Shown here in pieces: positions 53,783 to 62,741 of a DNA stretch of 64,000 nt. The translations under genes and the position numbers were made by a program. The notes below the pieces were generated by a model. The model was not told the DNA's origin. It worked only from the letters and a program-made list of their open reading frames with translations, and ran no database searches. Source of the stretch: Caballeronia sp. TF1N1 (GTDB lineage: Bacteria > Pseudomonadota > Gammaproteobacteria > Burkholderiales > Burkholderiaceae); contig NZ_CP084628.1 of NCBI RefSeq assembly GCF_022878925.1, forward strand, positions 558,001-622,000, given 5' to 3'. Positions within the stretch are counted from its first letter, which is position 1. Each line of letters opens with the position of its first letter.

Positions 53783-54500
53783 TCGCCTCGACCACCGCGA
53801 CAATCTGCTGCGCCGCGATCTTCACATGCTGTTCGAGCAGCTTCGCGCCGAGTTTCGCATCGCGCTTGCGGCATGCGGCGACCATCGCCATGTGCTCGTC
53901 GTGCGACTGCTGACGGATCGGCACCTGCTTCACCTGAAACCGGAAATAGCGGTCGCTGCGGTCGTGCAGCACGCGCAACATCTGCAGCGTGATATCGCGG
54001 TGCGCAGGCACGTAGAGCGTTTCGTGAAAGCGCCAGTTGAGTTGCCCCCACATGCCGGATTCCGCGCCGTCCATCTCCGTGACGAGATTTTCGGCCCGGG
54101 CAATTTCGCCTTCGGTGATATGCGGAATGGCTTGCGAAAACAGCCACGGCTCCAGACGCAAGCGAATCTCGAACGTCTCCTGCACTTCCTCGATCGACAA
54201 CTCCGCCACGTACGCGCCTTTGTGCGGCACGTTGGTCAAAAGGCCCTCACCCGTCAGACGCGTGATCGCTTCGCGAATCGGCACGCGGCTCACGCCGAGC
54301 TCATCCGCGAGCGCTTCCTGCCGCAGCGCTTCTCCGGGCGCGAGATCGCCGCTCAGAATACGCTGCCGGATAGCGGTCGTGACGAGTTCGACCGTGGTCG
54401 TGCGCACGATCTTGCGGGTGGCGTCGCTCGCGGCGGCGGGTCTTGATTTCGGCGCGGCCAATGGCATGGCGTGGGTCTTCTTGGTTTCTGCTGCGGACAT
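53769..54500 (-). CDS. GntR/FCD regulator of the hydroxyproline operon
   Basis: A 243-residue regulator, last gene of the seven-gene operon. Winged HTH: LRQEALADELGVSRVPIREAITRL. The FCD domain has ligand-type residues in NWRFHETLY and QSHDEHMAMVAA. It probably represses the hydroxyproline operon, and possibly the facing aconitase-X pair, until a proline-like effector binds. The ATG ending at 54500 is used; another ATG at 54467 is possible. A palindromic candidate operator lies upstream of the operon at 61445-61454. Confidence 0.88.
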   Translation of the reverse strand: MSAAETKKTHAMPLAAPKSRPAAASDATRKIVRTTTVELVTTAIRQRILSGDLAPGEALRQEALADELGVSRVPIREAITRLTGEGLLTNVPHKGAYVAELSIEEVQETFEIRLRLEPWLFSQAIPHITEGEIARAENLVTEMDGAESGMWGQLNWRFHETLYVPAHRDITLQMLRVLHDRSDRYFRFQVKQVPIRQQSHDEHMAMVAACRKRDAKLGAKLLEQHVKIAAQQIVAVVEAIMAR

Positions 54501-54526
54501 TCGGCGCGGGAATCGTAGCACGCGGC

Positions 54527-55762
54527 CTAGAGTAGGTTCTCGCGCACCCACGCGCCGTTTTTCATCACGCCGGAGACGCGCTCCCCTTGCCCCGTCAAGA
54601 CGCGAATGTCCTTGAGCGGATCGCCGTCGACGACGAGCAAATCCGCGTACGCGCCCGCCGCGATCACGCCGAGCTTGCCCTGCATGTTGAGGATGTCCGC
54701 GCCCACGGCAGTGGCCTGGCGAATGGCTTCGAACGAGCCGACGATATCCGCGCGTATCGACAGTTCGTCGCTCTGATACTCATGCATCTCGCCCAATAGA
54801 TCCGTGCCGAGGCCCATTTTCACGCCGCGCTCGTGCAGCAGTTCGAGCGCCTTCAACCCTTGCACGCGCACCGCTTCGTTCTTTTCGAGCGACAAGGCCG
54901 AAATGCCGATCTGCGCGCCGACGCGGTTCATCGCGTCATAGACGACGAGCGTCGGCACCGCGAACGCGCCGTGTTCGGCCATGACATCGGCGGCTTCTTC
55001 ATCGATGAGATTGCCGTGCTCGATGGTCCGCACTCCGAGCTTCACCACGCGCGCGATGGCTTTCGGCGTGTACGCATGCGCCATCACGTAGGTCTGATGC
55101 GACGCGGCTTCCTCGACGGCGGCCTTCACTTCATCGACGGAGAATTGCAGATTGCCGATAGGGTCCGTCGGCGATGCCACGCCACCCGACGCCATGATCT
55201 TGATGTGATGCGCCCCGGCGCGCATCTCTTCGCGCACGGCCTTGCGCATGGCATCGACGCCATCGACCACGCGGCCGATCGCGCCCATGTTGCGGCTGCA
55301 ACCGCACGGGTCCGGGTCGGAGTTGTCGAAACGCTCGCGGAAGTCTCCATGACCGCCGGTTTGCGACAGCGCCTTGCCCGCGACGAACAAGCGCGGTCCC
55401 GCGATCACGTCTTCCTCGATTGCGCGCGACAACGCGTAATCCGCGCCGCCCGCGTCGCGCACGGAGGTGAAGCCGCGATTCAACATGCCCGCGAGAATGG
55501 GCACGGCGCGCAGTACGGCGAACGTGTTCGGCAAACGGCTGTTGTTGCCGAGATGCGCCACCGATGCAATGACATGCACATGGCAATCGATCAGGCCGGG
55601 CATCACCGTCTTGCCGCCGACATCGATCACTTGCGCGCCGCTCGCCTCTACCGGCTCGCGCGTGACTTCGCGGATGGTGTCGCCATCGATCACGACGGAA
55701 TAGCGGCCGTCGTCGCGTTCGTGCTCGGCGTCCAGCACGCGTGCGTTCTTCAGAATCAGCAT
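54527..55762 (-). CDS. Metal-dependent amidohydrolase, prolidase-like (Xaa-Pro dipeptidase type)
   Basis: A 411-residue amidohydrolase. Metal ligands: HVH in GLIDCHVHV near residue 61, carboxylated Lys in HHIKIMASGG, His in VMAHAYT, His in TIEHGN and Asp in LGTDLLGE. Members of this branch cut Xaa-Pro and Xaa-hydroxyproline dipeptides. In an operon for hydroxyproline breakdown, release of hydroxyproline from collagen-type dipeptides is the likely role. The gap to the epimerase gene upstream is 16 bases. Confidence 0.85.
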   Translation of the reverse strand: MLILKNARVLDAEHERDDGRYSVVIDGDTIREVTREPVEASGAQVIDVGGKTVMPGLIDCHVHVIASVAHLGNNSRLPNTFAVLRAVPILAGMLNRGFTSVRDAGGADYALSRAIEEDVIAGPRLFVAGKALSQTGGHGDFRERFDNSDPDPCGCSRNMGAIGRVVDGVDAMRKAVREEMRAGAHHIKIMASGGVASPTDPIGNLQFSVDEVKAAVEEAASHQTYVMAHAYTPKAIARVVKLGVRTIEHGNLIDEEAADVMAEHGAFAVPTLVVYDAMNRVGAQIGISALSLEKNEAVRVQGLKALELLHERGVKMGLGTDLLGEMHEYQSDELSIRADIVGSFEAIRQATAVGADILNMQGKLGVIAAGAYADLLVVDGDPLKDIRVLTGQGERVSGVMKNGAWVRENLL

Positions 55763-55778
55763 GACGTTATGCTCCTTT

Positions 55779-56777
55779 TCACTTCAGCAGGAATCCGTGG
55801 GCCAGGGGATCGCGGTCATCGACGAAGAGAGTGTTGTGGCCCGTGATGCGCGCCCAGCCTTCGATGGTCGGCACGATCGCGTCGTACTCGCCGACTCGCG
55901 CGGCCGATACCGGCACGCCTTCGAACAGCGTCCCGATGATGCTTTCATGCACGAAACGCTCGCCTATCTTCAAGCGCCCTTTCGCGACGAGTTGCGCCAT
56001 GCGTGCCGAGGTTCCGGTGCCGCACGGCGAACGGTCGATGGCCTTGTCGCCGTAGAACACCGCGTTGCGCGCGCTCGCGCCTTCGACTGTCGGCGCACCG
56101 GTCCACATGACGTGGCTGAGGCCGCGAATCTGCTCGCTTTCCGGGTGCACGAAGCTGTACTTCTCGTTGGCCTTCTGCCGCAGCAGCGGGCTCAGGCGCT
56201 GAATGTCCGATGGCTTGAGCGCGTGCAGACCTCCGAAGTTGCGCTGCGGCTCGACGATCGCATAAAAATTGCCGCCATAAGCAACATCGAAACGAATCTC
56301 GCCTAAGCCTTCCACTTCGACGGAAAGGTCCTGCGAATGCAGATACGAAGGCACGTTGACGAGTTGCACCGAATCCACGTGTTCGCCGTTGACGCGATAA
56401 CGCGCGATGACCACGCCCGCTGGCGTATCGAGCCGCAAGACGCCCGGCTCGCGCGGCCGCACGAGACCGTTTTCGATCGCCGTCGTCACCGTGCCGATGG
56501 TGCCGTGTCCGCACATCGGCAGACAGCCGCTGACTTCGATGAAGAGAATGGCGAGATCGCAGTCGTCGCGCGTCGGCGGATAGAGAATGCTGCCGGACAT
56601 GACTTCGTGGCCGCGCGGCTCGAACATGAGCGCGGTGCGAATCCAGTCGAACTCGCGCAGAAAATGCGCGCGCCGCTCGATCATGTTCGCGCCGGCAAGC
56701 GGCGGCGCGCCGCCCGCGACGACGCGCACGGGGTTGCCGCACGTATGACCGTCGATACAGAAGAACGTGGACTTCAC
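55779..56777 (-). CDS. 4-hydroxyproline 2-epimerase (proline racemase family, Cys/Cys)
   Basis: A 332-residue proline-racemase-fold enzyme with both catalytic cysteines: one in LPMCGHGTIG near residue 90 and one in DRSPCGTGTSAR near residue 253. It converts trans-4-hydroxy-L-proline to cis-4-hydroxy-D-proline, the first step of the pathway. The start is a GTG ending at 56777 with GGAG upstream, chosen over a longer GTG at 56807 that overlaps the DapA-type gene. Confidence 0.88.
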   Translation of the reverse strand: MKSTFFCIDGHTCGNPVRVVAGGAPPLAGANMIERRAHFLREFDWIRTALMFEPRGHEVMSGSILYPPTRDDCDLAILFIEVSGCLPMCGHGTIGTVTTAIENGLVRPREPGVLRLDTPAGVVIARYRVNGEHVDSVQLVNVPSYLHSQDLSVEVEGLGEIRFDVAYGGNFYAIVEPQRNFGGLHALKPSDIQRLSPLLRQKANEKYSFVHPESEQIRGLSHVMWTGAPTVEGASARNAVFYGDKAIDRSPCGTGTSARMAQLVAKGRLKIGERFVHESIIGTLFEGVPVSAARVGEYDAIVPTIEGWARITGHNTLFVDDRDPLAHGFLLK

Positions 56778-56790
56778 ATTAGTGCTCCGT

Positions 56791-57693
56791 TCATTGAGCG
56801 AGCGCACGCACGTTGGCGAGCGCCTTCTCGACGATCGCGATGGTGCGCTGCCGCTCCTCGCCTTCGAGCACGAGACGCGGCGCCTTCACGTATTCCGGAT
56901 AACCCGCCGTGATGTTTTCGGCGAGCTTGATGTATTGCACGAGCTTCACGTGCGTGTCCAGATGGAACAGGTCGATCAATGCCCGATACAGCGCACGCGC
57001 CTTGTCGTATTCGCCATTCACGGCGAGCTTGAGCAGTTCGACGGATTCGCGCGGCACCGCGTTGGCCATGCCCGATACCCAGCCCTTGACGCCGAGCGCG
57101 ACCGATTCCAGCACGAGATCGTCCACGCCGCAGAACACGGTGAAGCGGTCGCCGAAGCGCGCATAGAGATCGGTGACGCGTGTCGTATCGTAGGTTTCTT
57201 CCTTGATCGCGACGACGTTGGCTTCGTCCTTCAGTTGTTCGAGCAAGTCGGGCCGCATGTCCACGCCATAACCGCGCGGATTGTTGTAGATCATGAGGCC
57301 GAGCTTCGTCGAGCGCGCAATCGACCGATAGTATTCGACGGTTTCTCTATCGTCCGAGCGATAAGTGAGGCCCGGAAACACCATCAGCCCTTGCACGCCG
57401 ATGGCTTCCGCATCCTTTGCGAACTGCATGGCGTTGGCCGTGTTCAGTTCGGCGAGACCGGAGATCACGGGCACGCGGCCGTTCACCGTTTCGACCGCGA
57501 GCTTGAGCACCGTGCGCTTTTCCTCGGGCGTGAGTTGCGCGTTCTCGCCGACCATGCCCATCATCACGACGCCGCCCACGCCGTTGTCGAGCAGACGATT
57601 CAGCCCGCTCACGATGGCCTCCTGATCGAGCGCGCCGGTAGCGGTGAGTTTGGTCGTGACCGCGGGGAAAACGCCTTGCCAGTTGACTTGCAT
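56791..57693 (-). CDS. DapA-family deaminase/lyase (pyrroline-4-hydroxy-2-carboxylate deaminase type)
   Basis: A 300-residue (beta/alpha)8 enzyme of the dihydrodipicolinate synthase family. The Schiff-base Lys is in VVAIKEETYD near residue 163, the Tyr in MIYNNPRG, and the GMVGENAQLT loop replaces the GTTGE consensus. In this operon it should convert pyrroline-4-hydroxy-2-carboxylate to 2-oxoglutarate semialdehyde with release of ammonia. Thirteen bases separate it from the epimerase gene. Confidence 0.88.
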   Translation of the reverse strand: MQVNWQGVFPAVTTKLTATGALDQEAIVSGLNRLLDNGVGGVVMMGMVGENAQLTPEEKRTVLKLAVETVNGRVPVISGLAELNTANAMQFAKDAEAIGVQGLMVFPGLTYRSDDRETVEYYRSIARSTKLGLMIYNNPRGYGVDMRPDLLEQLKDEANVVAIKEETYDTTRVTDLYARFGDRFTVFCGVDDLVLESVALGVKGWVSGMANAVPRESVELLKLAVNGEYDKARALYRALIDLFHLDTHVKLVQYIKLAENITAGYPEYVKAPRLVLEGEERQRTIAIVEKALANVRALAQ

Positions 57694-57714
57694 CTCTTCT
57701 CTCCTGTCGTTTGG

Positions 57715-58968
57715 TCAGTGCTGAAAACGTGCGATGGAATAAGGTTCGAGGGGCACGCGCGGCATGCGCTCGCCGAGCACATCGGCGACGAGCGCGGCCG
57801 TGGTCGCCGATTGCGTCAGACCGAGATGGCCGTGTCCGAACGCATAGACCACGGACGGCGCGCGTGGCGATACGCCGATTACCGGCAGCGAATCCGGCGT
57901 GGACGGGCGATGCCCCATCCAGTTGACCGCGTCCGTTTCGTCGATGTCGGGCAGAAAGCGCCGGCCGAGCGCGAGCAACGCCTCGCTGCGCCGATAGTTC
58001 GGCGGCGCGGCGAGCCCCGCGAATTCCGCCGCCCCGCCGATGCGCAAACCGATATCCAGCGGCGTCGCGACGAACTTGCGTTCCGCGAAGATCACTTCGC
58101 GCGACAACGCAATGCCGTGCCTGGGCAGCGTCGCGTTATAGCCGCGTTCGCTGTCGAGCAACACGCGGTCGCCGACAGACTTCGCAAGCGTCGCCGACCA
58201 CGCGCCCGCCGCCACGACGATGCGGCGGCCGAAGACGCGGGCGCCGTCGTCGAGCAGAACGCCATCGGCGGGTTCGAGCGCGCGCGCGACGCCGGTCACG
58301 AAGCGCGCCCCCAACGCCATCACGCGTTCGCGCAGCAAAGTGACGAGCCGGCGCGGATCGCCGATATGCGACCAGTCGTCGAGAAACACGCCATGCCGGA
58401 ACACCGGCGCAAGCGCTGGCTCGGCGGCGCGTACTTCATCCTGATTCAGCGTATGCCAGCGCACGCCGAGTTCGCGCTTGAGCGCCCATTCGGGCTGATC
58501 GGCGGCGAAGGCCGCATCGGTCTCATAGACGGTAAGCGCGCCGCGTCGATACAGCATCGCGGTGGCGCCGATATCGTCGAACATCGGCAAGATGTCTTCG
58601 TACACGCGATTGTTGAGCCGCGAAAGCGCACGCGAGATGGCGTCGAACCGCGCGGGTTCCGCCGCGCGCCGAAACGCCATGAACCACGGCAGCGCGCTTG
58701 GCACGTGTTTCCAGTCGAGCGCGAGGGGCCCGAGCGGGTCCATTAGCCACTTGGCCGCTTGCGTGAACATGCCGTGCACGGCAATCGGCGTGTTCTCCGA
58801 CACGGCGATACCGCCCGCGTTGCCGTGCGACGTGCGGTCGCCTTCGAAGTCGCGATCGATCAACGTCACGCTCGCGCCTTCGCAGAGCAGCGCCCACGCG
58901 CACGACAAACCAACGACGCCCGCGCCGACCACGATTACATCCGCTATTTCCTGCCGCGGCTGGCTCAT
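57715..58968 (-). CDS. FAD-dependent D-amino acid (D-hydroxyproline) dehydrogenase
   Basis: A 417-residue DAO/DadA-type flavoprotein. The N-terminal FAD motif is VIVVGAGVVGLSCAWAL near residue 10, then DRTSHGNAGGI, VVAAGAWS and the C-terminal YAFGHGHLGLTQSA. It should oxidise cis-4-hydroxy-D-proline to pyrroline-4-hydroxy-2-carboxylate, passing electrons to the respiratory chain. The ATG ending at 58968 overlaps the stop of the upstream racemase-family gene by four bases, so translation is coupled. Confidence 0.9.
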   Translation of the reverse strand: MSQPRQEIADVIVVGAGVVGLSCAWALLCEGASVTLIDRDFEGDRTSHGNAGGIAVSENTPIAVHGMFTQAAKWLMDPLGPLALDWKHVPSALPWFMAFRRAAEPARFDAISRALSRLNNRVYEDILPMFDDIGATAMLYRRGALTVYETDAAFAADQPEWALKRELGVRWHTLNQDEVRAAEPALAPVFRHGVFLDDWSHIGDPRRLVTLLRERVMALGARFVTGVARALEPADGVLLDDGARVFGRRIVVAAGAWSATLAKSVGDRVLLDSERGYNATLPRHGIALSREVIFAERKFVATPLDIGLRIGGAAEFAGLAAPPNYRRSEALLALGRRFLPDIDETDAVNWMGHRPSTPDSLPVIGVSPRAPSVVYAFGHGHLGLTQSATTAALVADVLGERMPRVPLEPYSIARFQH

Positions 58969-60032
58969 GGCTTCGCGCGCGATTTGATGAGCTTGTCGTC
59001 GACGGCTTCGAGCCACGTGTCCGACAACGTGAAGCCCGTCTGATAGCGGTCGGTCGGATCCACGCCCACTTGCGATATCGCGCTGATCCACGCCTGTCCC
59101 GCGACCACGGGCACGACTGCGGGCACATCGCCGAGTTGCGTCAGCGAATCGATACGGCTTTCGAAGCGCGAGCCGATGATCGATTCATGCACGAAGCGCT
59201 CGCCCGCTTCGATCAGCCCTTTCGCGTGCATCACCGCGAGCCGCGCCGATGTGCCGGTGCCGCATGGCGAGCGGTCGCAGCGTCCGGGAGAGACGATCAC
59301 GGTATTGCGCGAGGTCAGGACGCCGTTTTCGCGCCGCAAGGGCATGACGAATTCGGTCTGCGTGATGCCCTTGATGTTCGGGTTCAGCGGATGCGGCGAT
59401 GGCAATTGCTCGGCCGCGGCGGCCTTGATCGTTTGCCCGAGCTCGCATAGTTGGCGCGCTTCGTCGGGCGTGATGGCAAAGCCGAGCTTTTGCGCATCGA
59501 CGATGACATAGGTCATGCCGCCGTAGCCGACATCGACTGTCAGCGTGCCGACGCCTTCGACCTCGATCGTCTTGTCCAGATGGTTCGCGAAGGCCGGTTG
59601 ATTGGTGAACTCGACTTGCGTCACCTTGCCGTTTTCGCAGCGGCAGCGCACGTGAATGAGACCGGCGGGCGCTTCGAGCACGAGTTCGGTGACGGGCTCG
59701 GTCATCGGCAGGATGCCGGTTTCGAGCAGCACGGTGGCCACGCAGATCGTGTTGGAACCGGACATCGCCGGATATTCGGTCGATTCCGCGATCACGTAGC
59801 CCATCTGCGCGCGCGGATCGGTCGGCGGCAATAGAAAGTTCACGCTCTGGTTGGCCGAACCGCGCGGCTCGAAAATGCAGATGCGGCGCAGGTCGTCGCG
59901 CACTTCTTCGAGATGCATCATCTTGTCGAACATGGTGGCGCCGGGCACGTCGAAGACGCCGCCCGTCACCACGTTGCCCACTTCGCCTTCGGCGTGGCAA
60001 TTGACTACCGTGAGAGTTCTGCTCCAGCGCAT
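58965..60032 (-). CDS. Proline racemase-family enzyme, Ser/Cys type
   Basis: A 355-residue proline-racemase homologue. The second catalytic site keeps Cys (DRSPCGTGTSAR), but the first is Ser (YPAMSGSNTICVAT near residue 90) where racemases have Cys. Ser/Cys members of the family have been linked to dehydration of trans-3-hydroxyproline, sometimes with epimerase activity. It is second in the operon, after the transporter, with a GAGG ribosome site. Confidence 0.85.
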   Translation of the reverse strand: MRWSRTLTVVNCHAEGEVGNVVTGGVFDVPGATMFDKMMHLEEVRDDLRRICIFEPRGSANQSVNFLLPPTDPRAQMGYVIAESTEYPAMSGSNTICVATVLLETGILPMTEPVTELVLEAPAGLIHVRCRCENGKVTQVEFTNQPAFANHLDKTIEVEGVGTLTVDVGYGGMTYVIVDAQKLGFAITPDEARQLCELGQTIKAAAAEQLPSPHPLNPNIKGITQTEFVMPLRRENGVLTSRNTVIVSPGRCDRSPCGTGTSARLAVMHAKGLIEAGERFVHESIIGSRFESRIDSLTQLGDVPAVVPVVAGQAWISAISQVGVDPTDRYQTGFTLSDTWLEAVDDKLIKSRAKP

Positions 60033-60042
60033 GCGAAAGTCC

Positions 60043-61356
60043 TCATTGCAACGGTTGATGCGCCGTTTCCCGGATCGTCGCGACCGTGATCGTCGAGAGC
60101 AGCGCCGCGAGCATCACGAAGTACGCAGGCGAGACAGGCGAACCGGTGGCCTTGATGAGCGAGATCGAAATGACCGGCGCGAAGCCGCCGAACACCGCAT
60201 TGGCGATGCCGTAGCCGATCGACATCCATGTCGTGCGGATCTTCGTCGGAAAGAGTTCGGAGAGCACGGCGGGGCCGACGCCCGAGAAGATGCCGATCAG
60301 CACGCCGCCCAGCACCTGCACGAGACCGACGACCAGCGCGGACTTGTATTCGAGCATCAAGTGAAAAATAGGATAAGGCAGGATCAGGAACGCGACGCAG
60401 CCGATAGCGTAGATCGGTTTGCGTCCGACGCGGTCCGACAACGCGCCCCAGAACGGAATGGATGCCGTCATCACAAAGAGCCCCGCCGTATTGAGCCAAA
60501 GCGCCGCCGACGAACTCATGCCCGCGTATTTCTGCGTGAACGACGGCAGATAGTTGAGCAACGTGTAGAGCGAGACCGTCCAAACGATCACGAGCCCGCA
60601 AGCCTGCAAGCCGAGCAGCGCGGGCGCGCGATGCGGCGGCGGCGCGACATCGCTTGCCTGCGCGAAGGCGGGCGTCTCTTCGCTGCGTTTGCGGATGATC
60701 CAGCCGATCGGCCCGATCACCACCGCGCCGATGATGAACGGCACGCGCCAGCCCCAGTCGAGCATGGCTTGCGAGGACAGCGTCGAGGTCATCAACGCGG
60801 CCGCGCCGGAGCCGAGCAGCGTACCGCCTAGCGTGCTGCATTGCTGGAAGCTGCCGTAGAAGCCGCGGCGGTTTTGCGGCGCCCATTCGACCAGAAACGC
60901 AACCGCGTTACCAAGCTCGCCGCCGACCGAAAGGCCTTGCAGCATGCGCGCGGCGATGAGCAGGATCGGCGCGTAGATGCCGATCGACGCATACGAAGGG
61001 ATCAGCGCCATGAAGAGCGTGGCGGCGGCCATGAGCGGCATGACGAAGGTGAGCGTCCACTTACGGCCTTTTTTGTCGCCGAGCCATCCGAAGATGATCG
61101 CGCCGAGCGGACGCGCCGCGAAGCCGAGACCAAACGCGCCGAAGGTGCCGAGCATGGCGGCGAACTCGTCGCCGGCCGGAAACATGACCTTGGCGATGAC
61201 GGTGGCGAGAAACGCGTATGTCCCGAAGTCGAACCATTCGAGCACGTTGCCGACGACAGCGGCGGTGACGGCGCGACTGGTTTGCGTTCTGGATGGTGCT
61301 CGGGCGGTGTCGCTGGTGGCGTATGCGCCGGCGACGGTCTGCGCTTGGTCGGTCAT
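60043..61356 (-). CDS. MHS-family symporter, probable hydroxyproline importer
   Basis: A 437-residue, 12-helix metabolite:H+ symporter of the ProP/shikimate-transporter type: VLEWFDFGTYAFLA in helix 1, GWLGDKKGRKWTL in loop 2-3 and LQGLSVGGELGNA in helix 5. It is the first gene of the hydroxyproline operon, so hydroxyproline or a related imino acid is the likely substrate. The ATG ending at 61356 follows GGGAG; a longer upstream start would add 51 unlikely residues. Confidence 0.87.
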   Translation of the reverse strand: MTDQAQTVAGAYATSDTARAPSRTQTSRAVTAAVVGNVLEWFDFGTYAFLATVIAKVMFPAGDEFAAMLGTFGAFGLGFAARPLGAIIFGWLGDKKGRKWTLTFVMPLMAAATLFMALIPSYASIGIYAPILLIAARMLQGLSVGGELGNAVAFLVEWAPQNRRGFYGSFQQCSTLGGTLLGSGAAALMTSTLSSQAMLDWGWRVPFIIGAVVIGPIGWIIRKRSEETPAFAQASDVAPPPHRAPALLGLQACGLVIVWTVSLYTLLNYLPSFTQKYAGMSSSAALWLNTAGLFVMTASIPFWGALSDRVGRKPIYAIGCVAFLILPYPIFHLMLEYKSALVVGLVQVLGGVLIGIFSGVGPAVLSELFPTKIRTTWMSIGYGIANAVFGGFAPVISISLIKATGSPVSPAYFVMLAALLSTITVATIRETAHQPLQ

Positions 61357-61419
61357 GGTGGCTCCCGGGGCTGTCGGTTCGAAGGCGAAACGGGATGCGG
61401 CTTGAGGGGCATTCTGAAC

Positions 61420-61454
61420 CAGAAAATTTTCTGAATCAAGGATTTTGGATCCAA
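61420..61454 (-). promoter_or_regulatory. Promoter/operator region of the hydroxyproline operon
   Basis: Two palindromes: TTGGATCCAA (61445-61454), a GntR-type operator shape, and CAGAAAATTTTCTG (61420-61433). Read on the minus strand, TTGGAT and GAAAAT lie 17 bases apart like -35 and -10 elements, so a repressor bound here would block the promoter. Inference from pattern. Confidence 0.45.
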
Positions 61455-61635
61455 TATAAAAGAACGATCGATCCTTTAACGCCAGCGCGCTCGCCCATTC
61501 CTCAGGCATATCTGATTCAAAGTGTTGTTGCGGCTTGCGGAACCTTTACTTCGCGCGTCCAATGCCCGGGGTTGTCGGGGGCGTTCATCGACAAACCATA
61601 GCTTGGCATTACTTAGAATAACGAGATAGAGAAAA

Positions 61636-62727
61636 ATGAAACCCATTTTTGGGGATGGCAACGCGAAGCCTTTTCACCTCGCGACAGACGACACGCGCGG
61701 CGATGCATCGCCGTCATCGGCGCCGGTCCTGCGTGACGCGGCCAAGACGGTTCGCGAAGCCTCGGCCGAACTACTCACGGACGATCAGATCGACCAGCTT
61801 GGCGCCACGGCTGGCGAGCGCGTCGCCAGCCTTTCGCAGCGTCTTCTGTCCGAGGCGCGTGCCTCCGACGCCGACCACTTTGGCGAGTTGCTCAACAACC
61901 TGATCGTGACCGCCAAGGGCCTCGACCCTGCTTCCATCCAAAAACGCGGCCTGGCCGGGAAACTAGTGTCGATGTTCAGATCGACCCGGGAACAGTTGCT
62001 CGCCCAGTTCGATTCAGTGGAGAAGCGCATCGGTACGCTCGTCGTCGAACTGGAGGCCACGGCGAGCCGGCAGAACCGCGATATCGCGGAACTGGATCAG
62101 ATGTACGCGGACAACTACGAAACGTTCCGCCAGTTCGAAGCGGCCAAGGCGCATGGCGAGGCTTCGCTCGAGTCGTACCGCGTGGCGCTTGCGCAAGAGC
62201 CTCAAGCCGGCGACGCGTTCGCCGCGCAACGCATGATGGACACGCGTCGCCGCGCAAACGCACTGGCGCAAAAAATCGACGACTTGAGCCGCGCCATGCT
62301 GATGGCCGAACAACTCGCGCCGCAGATCCGCATGGAGCAGGATCACAAGCGAACGCTCATCTCCAAGTTCGGCACGGCGAAAACCGTGTTGATTCCCGCG
62401 TGGACCAACGCGTTCTCGCTCTACATCAAGCAACTGAGTTCGAAGAAGGCGGCCGACCTAGCCAACGCCACGTTCGATGCCGCCGACATGGCGCTACGCG
62501 CGCAGGCCGACCAACTGCATGCCAACGCCGGCGCGGTGACGAGACTGGCGGAGCGTCCCGTCATCGCGACCGAAACCTTCGAATACACGCAGCAGAAGTT
62601 GTTCGCCGCGCTCGATGAAATGGCAAAGATCATCGACGAAGGCCAACGCAAACGCAAAGCCGACGAACCGCGGCTGCGCAAGCTCGAGCAGGATCTCATC
62701 GCCCGGTTCAACGACCGTAACCACTAA
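61636..62727 (+). CDS. Toxic-anion (tellurite) resistance protein, TelA family
   Basis: A 363-residue helical, coiled-coil-rich cytoplasmic protein of the TelA/KlaA family (VRKRIGTLVVELEATASRQ-like helices near residue 135, KFGTAKTVLIPAWTNAFSLYI near residue 248, then a long C-terminal helix). TelA proteins are linked to tellurite, bacteriocin and envelope-stress resistance; the mechanism is unclear. First gene of an operon with a vWA protein and a TerC-like protein. GAGATAGAGAAAA precedes the ATG. Confidence 0.87.
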   Translation: MKPIFGDGNAKPFHLATDDTRGDASPSSAPVLRDAAKTVREASAELLTDDQIDQLGATAGERVASLSQRLLSEARASDADHFGELLNNLIVTAKGLDPASIQKRGLAGKLVSMFRSTREQLLAQFDSVEKRIGTLVVELEATASRQNRDIAELDQMYADNYETFRQFEAAKAHGEASLESYRVALAQEPQAGDAFAAQRMMDTRRRANALAQKIDDLSRAMLMAEQLAPQIRMEQDHKRTLISKFGTAKTVLIPAWTNAFSLYIKQLSSKKAADLANATFDAADMALRAQADQLHANAGAVTRLAERPVIATETFEYTQQKLFAALDEMAKIIDEGQRKRKADEPRLRKLEQDLIARFNDRNH

Positions 62728-62741
62728 AAGAAAAATCTCGC

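Noticed and set aside
56767..58746. Long plus-strand open frame of 659 codons
   Set aside because: It lies opposite the DapA-type and FAD oxidase genes, which have clear family motifs. Long antisense frames are expected in such GC-rich DNA, and its translation is rich in Arg/His with no motif.
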